Virus record (IMG/VR): IMGVR_UViG_3300024319_000789
Coordinates: 1-35,363 of that record
Reading direction: 5' to 3' (one strand)
Length of the DNA stretch: 35,363 bases
Origin: a virus
The stretch's first letter is position 1; each line of letters begins with the position of its first letter. This document shows positions 6,552 to 12,962 of the stretch, piece by piece. A program made the translations under genes and the position numbers. The notes beneath the pieces are model-generated. The model made no database searches. It saw only the letters and a list, made by a program, of their open reading frames with translations, and was not told the DNA's origin.

Positions 6552-7505
6552 ATGAAAATCATTACAGGAAATGCTAATCCTGAATTAGCAACAAGTATTG
6601 CAGATCACTGCTTTGCGAGTTTAGTGCCGGCTAAAATCAGTACTTTTGCTGATGGCGAGTGTAGTGTAGAATTTTTAGAAAACATTCGAGGTGAAGATGT
6701 TTTTATTATTCAAAGTACAAGTAATCCTGTCAACGATAGTTTAATGGAACTTATGATAATGATTGATGCTGCAAAACGTAGTAGTGCAAGTCGTATTACT
6801 GCTGTTATTCCATATTTTGGTTATGCAAGACAAGATCGTAAAAGTGCAAGTCGTACACCTATTACTGCAAAACTAGTTGCTAAATTGATTACAGTAGCAG
6901 GTGCAGATAGAGTACTTACAATGGATTTACATGCTGGACAGATACAAGGATTTTTTGATATTCCAGTTGATGACTTAACAAGTAGAACAGTATTTGCAAA
7001 AGACATTAAACGTACTATTGGTATTATTGATGATCCTGACATTGAACAAGTAGGCACAGTATTTGTATCACCTGATGCAGGTGGTGTTGTTAGAGCCCGT
7101 AAGTTTGCTGACATGTTTAATGGTGATATTGCTATTGTAGATAAACGTAGACCCGAAGCAGGTAAAAGCGAAGTTATGAACTTGATTGGTGAAGTACAAG
7201 GCAAACATGCTATCCTAGTAGATGACATTGTTGATAGTGGTGGCACATTATGTAATGCCGCAAAAGCAATTATGGATGCTGGTGCAGTAAGTGTTCGTGC
7301 TTATATTACTCACGGAGTACTATCAAACGAGGCATGTCAAAAAGTAGAAAAAAGTGTTTTAGAAGAATTAGTAGTAACAGATACTATTGCAGATCGTTGC
7401 CCAAAAAATTGTAAAAAAACAAGACAAGTAAGTGTTGCACAACTAATTGGTGAAGCACTAAGACGTATTACAAACGAAGAAAGTGTATCAAGCCTATTTA
7501 CATAA
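6552..7505 (+). CDS. prs: ribose-phosphate pyrophosphokinase (PRPP synthase)
   Basis: 317 residues, near full family length. Visible motifs: FADGE (32-36), catalytic loop RQDRK (93-97), [14 protein letters not shown] (125-138), VDKRR (196-200) and the PRPP loop DDIVDSGGT (224-232). It makes PRPP from ribose-5-phosphate and ATP for nucleotide and NAD synthesis. ATG 6552 is used; TTG 6546 is better spaced from AGAGG (6534-6538) and is a real alternative. In-frame extension further upstream overlaps the cytidylyltransferase and is unlikely. Confidence 0.93.
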   Translation: MKIITGNANPELATSIADHCFASLVPAKISTFADGECSVEFLENIRGEDVFIIQSTSNPVNDSLMELMIMIDAAKRSSASRITAVIPYFGYARQDRKSASRTPITAKLVAKLITVAGADRVLTMDLHAGQIQGFFDIPVDDLTSRTVFAKDIKRTIGIIDDPDIEQVGTVFVSPDAGGVVRARKFADMFNGDIAIVDKRRPEAGKSEVMNLIGEVQGKHAILVDDIVDSGGTLCNAAKAIMDAGAVSVRAYITHGVLSNEACQKVEKSVLEELVVTDTIADRCPKNCKKTRQVSVAQLIGEALRRITNEESVSSLFT

Positions 7506-7515
7506 GGACTAGGTT

Positions 7516-7890
7516 ATGACTGAAGAAGTAACAACTACAGAACGTACTATGAGTAAAGCAGGCGCTCTTGCTATGGAGTTGTCTAAAGAAAAGAAACGTT
7601 TACAACAAGAGCTCAACGAATTACAAGAAGAGTTTGATGTAGTTAAACCTACTACACCAACAGGTACTATTGACTGGTATGTAAAGTGGACTGCAACTTT
7701 TTTAGCAGTTGGTGGTGTATTTCTTATTAGTTCAGGATTGTTACAATATGGACAAATTGCATATATCTTTAGTGCATTATGTTGGATTTACGTTGGTATG
7801 GTTTGGGGAGACAGAGCTATTATGATTGGTTCTGCAATTAGTGGTACAGCAGTCGCAATGAATTTGGTAACAGGATTAGTCGGAGTATAA
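7516..7890 (+). CDS. small membrane protein with N-terminal coiled coil
   Basis: 124 residues. A charged helix (about 15-42, KKRLQQELNELQEEF) precedes three membrane segments (about 56-74, 79-97, 102-120). Not recognised. It lies between prs and guaC with 10 and 2 bases of spacing, so it is in the same transcript. Confidence 0.65.
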   Translation: MTEEVTTTERTMSKAGALAMELSKEKKRLQQELNELQEEFDVVKPTTPTGTIDWYVKWTATFLAVGGVFLISSGLLQYGQIAYIFSALCWIYVGMVWGDRAIMIGSAISGTAVAMNLVTGLVGV

Positions 7891-7892
7891 TA

Positions 7893-8852
7893 ATGAGAAT
7901 AGAAACAGATTTAAAATTAGATTATAGTAATGTATTAATTAGGCCAAAACGAAGTACGTTAGGAAGTCGTAAAGATGTTAAACTAACAAGACGTTACAAC
8001 TTTCGTCATTATAGCCCAGACACTTCATTTATACAACATCTTAATGAAGGAGAAAATCACTATGAAGGTATTCCAATTATGGCTTCAAACATGGACGGAG
8101 TTGCTACATTTGAGATGGCTGATAAGTTAAGCAAAATGGGTTTGTTTACTTGTTTAGTAAAGTCGTATACAGTTGATGAACTTATTAAATTCTTTGATCC
8201 TGATGACTTTGATACACTAGATAGACGTATTGAGAATGTTGCATATAGTATGGGTATTATGCCAACTGACTTAGAAAAATTTAATGAAGTAATGGAAAAA
8301 ACCTCCAGAACGGTTAAATATGTCTGTGTAGATGTTGCTAATGGATATAGCACACGATTTGCTGGTTTCATCAAACAGTTAAGAGCACAATATAATGACA
8401 TTGTTATTATTGCAGGTAATGTAGTAACAGGTGATCAGACACAGGAGTTAATTCTTAGTGGAGCAGATATTGTTAAAGTTGGTATCGGCCCTGGTAGTGT
8501 TTGTACTACTCGTTTACAAACAGGAGTGGGCTACCCTCAACTATCTGCGGTCATTGAGTGTGCAGATGCAGCTCATGGTCTTGGTGGTCATATTATTGCT
8601 GATGGCGGTTGCAGTACTCCCGGAGACGTGGCCAAAGCATTTGCGGGTGGGGCAGACTTCGTTATGTTGGGAGGAATGCTCGCAGGGCACGATGAAGGTG
8701 GGGGAGAAGTTTATACCCGGCACTTTGCAAGTGGTGAAGCAACACTATTAGATAATGGCAACTATATGCCACATTACGAACAAAAACAGTATGTACAGTT
8801 TTATGGCATGAGTAGTAAAGCCGCAAACGACAAGCACTTTGGTGGATTATAA
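7893..8852 (+). CDS. guaC: GMP reductase (GuaC), interrupted by in-frame TAA
   Basis: 319 residues of an IMPDH/GMP reductase barrel: [13 protein letters not shown] at the start, [10 protein letters not shown], the catalytic loop [20 protein letters not shown] with Cys204, then GHIIADGGC and [20 protein letters not shown] reductase converts GMP to IMP with NADPH, a purine-salvage step. The frame stops at TAA 8850-8852 inside HFGGL-stop-EYRSSEGR, where relatives read on as GG(V/L)(A/K)EYR. The remaining C-terminal part continues in the same frame (see 8853-9047). The truncated product would lack the distal flap and C-terminal part. Part of the gene (about 8520-8730) is visibly richer in G+C than its surroundings. 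Confidence 0.9.
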   Translation: MRIETDLKLDYSNVLIRPKRSTLGSRKDVKLTRRYNFRHYSPDTSFIQHLNEGENHYEGIPIMASNMDGVATFEMADKLSKMGLFTCLVKSYTVDELIKFFDPDDFDTLDRRIENVAYSMGIMPTDLEKFNEVMEKTSRTVKYVCVDVANGYSTRFAGFIKQLRAQYNDIVIIAGNVVTGDQTQELILSGADIVKVGIGPGSVCTTRLQTGVGYPQLSAVIECADAAHGLGGHIIADGGCSTPGDVAKAFAGGADFVMLGGMLAGHDEGGGEVYTRHFASGEATLLDNGNYMPHYEQKQYVQFYGMSSKAANDKHFGGL

Positions 8853-9047
8853 GAATATCGTAGTAGTGAAGGTAGAGATGTAATGGTACCTTATAGAGGA
8901 CCAGTTGAAACAACAGTTAATGATATACTAGGTGGTATTCGTAGCACTTGCACCTATGTAGGCGCTTTAAAACTAAAGCAATTAAGCAAGTGTGCAACTT
9001 TTGTTATGTGTCCAGATACACATAATAGAGTATTTGAAAACAACTAA
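8853..9047 (+). pseudogene. guaC: C-terminal remainder of guaC after the in-frame stop
   Basis: Directly after TAA 8850-8852, in the same frame, 64 codons encode the normal GMP reductase end: EYRSSEGR, VPYRGPVETTVNDILGG, IRSTCTYVGALKLKQLS, then TAA 9045-9047. There is no internal start with a ribosome site. A single AAA-to-TAA change would explain the break. Options are a nonsense mutation, a sequencing or assembly error, or readthrough. TAA is an ordinary stop elsewhere in the window, so a recoded genome is unlikely. Confidence 0.88.
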
Positions 9048-9071
9048 AAGTAAAAAATATTTTGTAACTAG

Positions 9072-9098
9072 GGTGCGTTAAATTAACGCACCTTTTTT
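9072..9098 (+). terminator. Rho-independent terminator after guaC
   Basis: A 9-bp stem (9072-9080 with 9084-9092, GGTGCGTTA / TAACGCACC), loop AAT, then six T. It ends the prs-guaC unit. Confidence 0.92.
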
Positions 9099-9103
9099 AT
9101 TGC

Positions 9104-9132
9104 TTGACTTACCGTGGGTTTTATGCTAATAT
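9104..9132 (+). promoter_or_regulatory. sigma70-like extended -10 promoter
   Basis: TTGACT (9104-9109), 17-nt spacer ending TGC, TAATAT (9127-9132). It lies just after the terminator and starts a transcript with a long untranslated leader before the gene at 9419. Confidence 0.8.
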
Positions 9133-9238
9133 AACATTAATGCTTAAAAAAGCACAATGATGTTACAAATTAACCTATTAGTGCTCTTTGAGCAAGACTG
9201 TTTTTACAAAAAAATAGGGCAAAATCACTGTCCTATTG

Positions 9239-9246
9239 TATAAATA
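9239..9246 (+). promoter_or_regulatory. perfect T4-type late promoter
   Basis: TATAAATA matches the T4 late consensus exactly. The transcript would start near 9252 and carry the hairpin-rich leader that follows. The gene-free stretch 9048-9418 therefore holds a terminator, an early promoter, this late promoter and the leader. Confidence 0.75.
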
Positions 9247-9251
9247 GATGT

Positions 9252-9418
9252 GTTAAAAGAACGAGCGACTTCCAGCTCATTAAAAATGGATGGCACTAGG
9301 AAAGACTAGGGCGGTGGCTACGCCAAACAACAGACTGACAGTAGCAAAGACTACTGACGCCGGAAAAGACCGGGGTATTGCTTTCCTCAAGCATATAACA
9401 TATTAACAGGAGAAAAAA
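9252..9418 (+). ncRNA. structured leader RNA with repeated NAAAGA-loop hairpins
   Basis: Hairpins by inspection: 9263-9266/9275-9278 (GAGC/GCTC); 9296-9299/9306-9309 (CTAG/CTAG, loop GAAAGA); 9310-9313/9321-9324 (GGCG/CGCC); 9339-9344/9351-9356 (CAGTAG/CTACTG, loop CAAAGA); 9360-9363/9370-9373 (CCGG/CCGG, loop AAAAGA). GGAAAG (9299-9304) could also pair with CTTTCC (9381-9386). Three unrelated stems sharing one six-base loop type look selected. No known riboswitch family recognised. It ends at the ribosome site (AGGAGA) of the next gene. Confidence 0.55.
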
Positions 9419-9577
9419 ATGGCTAGAACGCTATCTAAAAATCTTGTGGCAATGTTTCGTAACATGTTTGATTCGAGAAGTGCCACAGAAAAATACCTTG
9501 CAGAATCTACAGACCTATGTGATTTAGAGCATCGTATGAAAAGATTACATACAACACACGGAAGGTTTGGATTATAA
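9419..9577 (+). CDS. DUF3563-like small protein
   Basis: 52 residues. The segment EKYLAESTDLCDLEHRMKRL matches the core of DUF3563 proteins of proteobacteria (YLAxxxDLxDLExRMRxL). AGGAGA lies 7 bases before the ATG. Function of the family is unknown. First gene of a run of small ORFs behind the structured leader. Confidence 0.8.
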   Translation: MARTLSKNLVAMFRNMFDSRSATEKYLAESTDLCDLEHRMKRLHTTHGRFGL

Positions 9578-9578
9578 A

Positions 9579-9758
9579 ATGACAACAATTACAGCATCAT
9601 ATTGTTTTATATGTGAAAAAATTGATCTTGCACTTAACAAATTTGTAAACGTTTGTGAAACTGCAGGAACGGCAAGAGCAGCATCTCAGTTATCCGCAAT
9701 GGGATATCATGCAGAAGCAAAAGCATTAATGTTATCGATTGGCGAGGAGACTAAATAA
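9579..9758 (+). CDS. small protein, 59 aa
   Basis: Not firmly recognised. The stretch ETAGTARAASQLSAMGYHAE resembles short conserved helices in small alphaproteobacterial proteins (DUF1127-like flavour). ATG 9579 follows the DUF3563 stop by one base; a TTG 12 bases upstream lies inside that gene and is less likely. Confidence 0.7.
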   Translation: MTTITASYCFICEKIDLALNKFVNVCETAGTARAASQLSAMGYHAEAKALMLSIGEETK

Positions 9759-9868
9759 TGGCAAAAGTTATTAGATCATATGTGCCATCAGTGGTAACAT
9801 TAACAGTAATGTTTGGCATACTAACTTTAACTTTTTATCTTAATGTGGCAACTTACGCAGGAATGTAA
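9758..9868 (+). CDS. single-pass membrane micro-protein, 36 aa
   Basis: The ATG shares a base with the upstream TAA, with GAGGAG 9 bases before. The product has a short basic N-terminus and one membrane helix (about 10-30). Unknown function; tight coupling and a good ribosome site support it. Confidence 0.65.
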   Translation: MAKVIRSYVPSVVTLTVMFGILTLTFYLNVATYAGM

Positions 9869-9877
9869 AATACTAAA

Positions 9878-10084
9878 ATGGTTAAAGAACTGAAACAATT
9901 ATGGAAAGACATATTCAGTAATTATCATCCAGAAAATACTTATATGAAAGGAGATTCATCGAAGAAGATGAAACAAGATCCTAACAAACGTATAGATTCA
10001 GATGGTATGACTGATAAAGAAAAAATGGATAAGGGCTTTTCAAACGGCACTTATAATATTAACGGAAAAGACGTAGACTTTTAA
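9878..10084 (+). CDS. hypothetical hydrophilic protein, 68 aa
   Basis: Rich in Lys and Asp with no membrane segment; contains PNKRIDSDGMTDKEKMDKGF. Not recognised. It lies 9 bases after the membrane micro-protein and 11 before the pseudoazurin gene in the same orientation. Confidence 0.65.
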   Translation: MVKELKQLWKDIFSNYHPENTYMKGDSSKKMKQDPNKRIDSDGMTDKEKMDKGFSNGTYNINGKDVDF

Positions 10085-10095
10085 AAAGGAAAATA

Positions 10096-10530
10096 ATGAA
10101 GTATATACAAATTTATCTTGCAATATTCATAGCAATGTTTACATACGGTGTAGCATTTGCTGATGACATCTCACTTGATATGCTCAATAAAAGAGCAGAT
10201 GGTGAAAAGATGGTGTACTCACAGGACATAGTCAAAGTAGATATTGGTGACACAGTAACATGGTTACCAAAGTCAAAAGGACATAATGTTGAATTCATTG
10301 GTATACCAGAAGGAATGAAGAAAATAAAGAAAAGTAAACTTAGTAAAGAATATAGTTATACTTTTGAAAAAGCAGGAATTTACTTATACCAATGCACCCC
10401 GCATAAAGCAATGGGTATGATTGGTGTAGTAATAGTAGGTAACGATTTATCTAACTTAGACAAAATTAAAAAAGTTAGAGTACTTGGTAAGTCTAAAAAG
10501 AAATTTAAAAAACTCTTAGGAGAATTTTAA
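10096..10530 (+). CDS. pseudoazurin-like cupredoxin
   Basis: 144 residues: signal peptide (1-22, VAFA then DD), then a cupredoxin domain with GHNVEF (His63) and YQCTPHKAMGMIG carrying Cys100, His103 and Met108. The C-x2-H-x4-M spacing is that of pseudoazurin. Such proteins carry electrons in the periplasm, for example to nitrite or nitrous oxide reductase or a c-type oxidase. A basic tail (KKKFKKLL) follows the fold. AAAGGA precedes the ATG. As a phage gene it would modify host respiratory electron flow (inference). Confidence 0.9.
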   Translation: MKYIQIYLAIFIAMFTYGVAFADDISLDMLNKRADGEKMVYSQDIVKVDIGDTVTWLPKSKGHNVEFIGIPEGMKKIKKSKLSKEYSYTFEKAGIYLYQCTPHKAMGMIGVVIVGNDLSNLDKIKKVRVLGKSKKKFKKLLGEF

Positions 10531-10531
10531 A

Positions 10532-10560
10532 GGCCTACACTGACGATGTAGTAGACTTTT
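10532..10560 (+). repeat. imperfect copy of the following micro-ORF
   Basis: The bases GGCC-TACACTGACGATG (from 10532) closely repeat GGCCCTACACTGAAGATG at 10577. Read in frame it gives AYTDDVVDF then TAG, parallel to WPYTEDEHDWLS of the next ORF, but it lacks a start codon. It looks like a decayed tandem duplicate. Confidence 0.5.
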
Positions 10561-10572
10561 AGGAGATTTAAA

Positions 10573-10614
10573 ATGTGGCCCTACACTGAAGATGAACACG
10601 ACTGGTTGTCCTGA
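10573..10614 (+). CDS. 13-residue micro-ORF MWPYTEDEHDWLS
   Basis: TAGGAG lies 7 bases before ATG 10573, and the ORF ends at TGA 10612-10614, just before a terminator. Very short acidic peptide with Trp at both ends. The ribosome site and the adjacent near-copy suggest it is translated; function unknown. Confidence 0.5.
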   Translation: MWPYTEDEHDWLS

Positions 10615-10625
10615 TCTACTTAATT

Positions 10626-10650
10626 AAAGACCCGTAAGGGTCTTTTTTTA
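10626..10650 (+). terminator. Rho-independent terminator
   Basis: Stem AGACCC / GGGTCT (extended by A-T pairs), loop GTAA, then seven T. It ends the pseudoazurin unit. Confidence 0.92.
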
Positions 10651-10685
10651 TCATTAAACTACCGGTTATTTTTTGATATATTTCC

Positions 10686-10693
10686 TTTAAATA
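10686..10693 (+). promoter_or_regulatory. probable late promoter (TTTAAATA)
   Basis: One mismatch to TATAAATA, 33 bases before the ATG at 10726 and directly after a terminator, where a promoter is needed. No good TTGACA/TATAAT pair is visible here. Confidence 0.45.
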
Positions 10694-10725
10694 CAACTGT
10701 AAGTTTTAAGGGGGATAAGCATACT

Positions 10726-11217
10726 ATGATTGATCCGATCAGTGCCATAGCCATGGCTACAACAGCATTCAACACGATCAAAAAAGGATTTGAGGTTGGA
10801 CGCGACATTGAGTCTATGTACGGTGACGTAGGCAGATGGATGGGTGCAGTATCTGATATTGATCAGGCTGCGAAGATGAATAAAAAACCACCATTGTTTA
10901 AAAAGATATTTGCAGGTTCTTCAATTGAAGAAGAAGCAATGAATATCTTTGCGGCTAAGAAGAAAGCAGAGGCAATGGAACAGGAACTTAGACAATATGT
11001 TAATATGGTTCATGGTCCTGGTAGTTGGAATGAGATTCTACAACTACAAGCAACAATTCGTAAAGATAGACAAAAACAGGTTTATGCTCAAGAAGAGCGT
11101 CGTAGAGAAATATTTAATGCAATAGGACTTATAGCACTAGTACTTGCTATTGGCGGATTAGTAGTAGGTGGTTCAATAATGATGATTGATATAGCAGGGC
11201 ATCCAAGAACTTGGTGA
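10726..11217 (+). CDS. hypothetical protein with C-terminal membrane helix, 163 aa
   Basis: Starts IDPISAIAMATTAFNTIKKGFEVG, a soluble helical body rich in charged residues, and one membrane helix near 133-155 (IGLIALVLAIGGLVVGGSIMM). I recall similar starts in unannotated marine phage proteins but cannot name a function. AGGGGG lies before the ATG. Overlaps the next gene by one base. Confidence 0.75.
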   Translation: MIDPISAIAMATTAFNTIKKGFEVGRDIESMYGDVGRWMGAVSDIDQAAKMNKKPPLFKKIFAGSSIEEEAMNIFAAKKKAEAMEQELRQYVNMVHGPGSWNEILQLQATIRKDRQKQVYAQEERRREIFNAIGLIALVLAIGGLVVGGSIMMIDIAGHPRTW

Positions 11218-11573
11218 TGTCTTATATATTAGTTTTTATAATGTCTGTTATTATACCAGTATTACCTGCAGATAGTAAAGGTAAAAACTTTACGTCAAAA
11301 GCAAAGATATACGGAAGCCCTAAGCCTTATACAAGGCAACAACAGATACAAAGAGGATCAAGAGTAGAAAAGAAGTACACCACATGCAGGTTAAAGAAAA
11401 TTGTACAATCAAGAAGTGGTGGTCAGGCTTGTATATACCAAGGTGGTAATAAAACATACGAATTAATGTTTGAAAAGAACTGTCCAAAGCAATACAAATG
11501 TGTATACAATCCTTGGACTAAAGAGCCAAATATCGACGATATTGTTGATAGTTTGAACTCAATAAAGAAATAG
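11217..11573 (+). CDS. small secreted Cys-containing protein, 118 aa
   Basis: Signal peptide (hydrophobic 3-17), then a basic segment and four Cys (CRLKK, ACIYQGG, NCPKQYKC) likely paired outside the cytoplasm. Unknown family. ATG 11217 overlaps the previous stop as TGATG; the TTG six bases earlier is not needed. Confidence 0.68.
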   Translation: MSYILVFIMSVIIPVLPADSKGKNFTSKAKIYGSPKPYTRQQQIQRGSRVEKKYTTCRLKKIVQSRSGGQACIYQGGNKTYELMFEKNCPKQYKCVYNPWTKEPNIDDIVDSLNSIKK

Positions 11574-11583
11574 AAGGTTTATA

Positions 11584-11871
11584 ATGTATGGTCATGAAAA
11601 TTTTGTATTAGATCTTAGTAATACAAACAAAGCAATGTTATACAAAGATGGCCGATTAGTATTCATGGGAGATGGATACAGAGCAATTACAATGCTTATT
11701 ACAAACTCCCAGGACCCAGGTCCAGTTAGAGAAAAGTTCAATGCACAGCTAACATTACGCGAGAAGCCTAAGTTTCAGAAGGACAATGACATCGACACAC
11801 TACGAAAAGAAGCGTGGGAAGCCGAAAGATTAAGACTAGAAGAACAAAACAAAGGGAAAAAGAGAAGATGA
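11584..11871 (+). CDS. hypothetical protein, 95 aa
   Basis: An N-terminal beta part (FVLDLSNTNKAMLYKDGRLVFMGDGYRA) and a highly charged C-terminal helix ending KGKKRR. Not recognised. It overlaps the next ORF as ATGA. Confidence 0.68.
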   Translation: MYGHENFVLDLSNTNKAMLYKDGRLVFMGDGYRAITMLITNSQDPGPVREKFNAQLTLREKPKFQKDNDIDTLRKEAWEAERLRLEEQNKGKKRR

Positions 11872-12089
11872 CCCATACGTTTTTACTAATTGTTTACTTA
11901 GGACAAAAAATAATTAATCAAGATATGTACTTCTATGACGTTGATAGATGTAAGTATTTTGCTGAAAGGATAACTAAACAACCAGCTGTACCAAATAGAA
12001 CTGCAGGTGAAGATGAGCCCAAGACAATGAAATATACTGCGGTGTGTGAGCCACGCCGAGTTAATCCGTCAGGGGTAAGCATATATTAG
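11868..12089 (+). CDS. hypothetical protein, 73 aa
   Basis: Starts at ATG 11868 (ATGA overlap). Starts MTHTFLLIVYLGQKI with FYDVDRCKYFAERI following, and two Cys overall. Unknown; coupled with its neighbour. It ends 4 bases into the convergent Fis-like gene. Confidence 0.65.
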   Translation: MTHTFLLIVYLGQKIINQDMYFYDVDRCKYFAERITKQPAVPNRTAGEDEPKTMKYTAVCEPRRVNPSGVSIY

Positions 12090-12331
12090 GCAGAAACGTG
12101 AGTTTCTTTGTCTATCTCGTATTTTTTAATCTTATGTATTAATAAAGTACGTCCGATGCCTAAACTTTTTGCCGCGTGTGTTCTATTATAATTGCATTGA
12201 TCAAGTGCTTCTCTAATTCGGACAACTTCAAGTTTAACAACTTCATCCGCGAGACCCTCAACAGGGTTAACGTCGTTGAAATATTCAAGTTGCTCCCAAA
12301 TCCAATCTTGCTCTGTGCGTTCTTTACTCAT
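12086..12331 (-). CDS. Fis-type helix-turn-helix protein
   Basis: 81 residues on the reverse strand. The C-terminal half (about 35-73) is a Fis/NtrC-type HTH: LEVVRIREALDQCNYNRTHAAKSLGIGRTLLIHKIKKY, with the conserved N-x2-AA-x2-LGI-x-R-x2-L pattern. No AAA+ domain is present, so it is a stand-alone DNA-binding protein, likely a dimer. GAGGT precedes the ATG. It is one of few reverse-strand genes and faces the 12420 unit across about 88 bases of shared regulatory DNA, which it may control (inference). Confidence 0.85.
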   Translation of the reverse strand: MSKERTEQDWIWEQLEYFNDVNPVEGLADEVVKLEVVRIREALDQCNYNRTHAAKSLGIGRTLLIHKIKKYEIDKETHVSA

Positions 12332-12379
12332 AATTTGACCTCAAATGTCGATTATTAGGTGTAAAAATATTTACAGTTG

Positions 12380-12387
12380 CATAAATA
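12380..12387 (+). promoter_or_regulatory. T4-type late promoter with overlapping palindrome
   Basis: CATAAATA, 32 bases before GTG 12420. The box runs into an inverted repeat AAATACA-CA-TGTATTT (12383-12398), a possible operator or 5' hairpin. Confidence 0.6.
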
Positions 12388-12419
12388 CACATGTATTTAG
12401 TTTGAAGGGGAGAACAATC

Positions 12420-12962
12420 GTGACATTACGATTTTTTATTGCAATACTACTTTACTTTTCAGTCGCCACGGCTATGGCTGCAGATCCTATTGTCACGGAT
12501 AGCACGTCTAATAGTACAGTTACTACAACTGGAAAGACAAAAACAACAGTTAAGAGTCCGCCACCGAGTGCGATATCACCAAGTATGAATAATAGTAATA
12601 GTGACCTATGTACAGTAGGTATTGCCGGGGCCGTGCAAACACAAATATTAGGAATATCAGGTGGTTCAACAGTTAGAGATATGAACTGTGAAAGATTAAA
12701 GTTAGCAAAGACAATATATGACATGGGCATGAAAGTTGCCGCAGTTAGTGTTATGTGTCAAGATGAGCGTATCTTTACTGCAATGGAAATGGCAGGAACA
12801 CCTTGTCCGTTCTTAGGTAAGATTGGTGAAGAAGCTCAAAAAGAATGGGACGCTAAGCCTGAACTAAAGCCGACATCGGAAAAGGATAATGCTAACAATG
12901 ATAAACTTAAAGGCGCCGCTATGGGCGTTGGTAGTGTTTTGTTACTTTTGCTTCTCCTTTAA
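12420..12962 (+). CDS. secreted hypothetical protein with C-terminal hydrophobic tail
   Basis: 180 residues from GTG 12420, chosen because AAGGGGAGA lies just upstream. Signal peptide ends ATAMA-ADP, then a Ser/Thr-rich linker, a domain with VGIAGAVQTQILGISGG and MNCERLKLAKTIYDMGMKVA, several Cys, and a C-terminal hydrophobic end (GVGSVLLLLLLL). I recognise this type as a conserved unknown of marine T4-like phages. Its last 65 bases overlap the start of the repeat protein in another frame. Confidence 0.75.
   Translation: MTLRFFIAILLYFSVATAMAADPIVTDSTSNSTVTTTGKTKTTVKSPPPSAISPSMNNSNSDLCTVGIAGAVQTQILGISGGSTVRDMNCERLKLAKTIYDMGMKVAAVSVMCQDERIFTAMEMAGTPCPFLGKIGEEAQKEWDAKPELKPTSEKDNANNDKLKGAAMGVGSVLLLLLLL

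Noticed and set aside
8850-8852. Alternative genetic code with TAA read as an amino acid
   Set aside because: TAA ends most genes in the window at sensible places, followed at once by the next start or a terminator.
9157-9243. 28-codon ORF in the gene-free stretch
   Set aside because: No ribosome site, and its end runs into the perfect late promoter; it has no recognisable product.
9252-9418. Known riboswitch, RNase P RNA or group I intron
   Set aside because: Some strings recall RNase P (GGAAAG) or intron cores (AAGACTA), but the conserved cores are not complete and no split gene surrounds the element.
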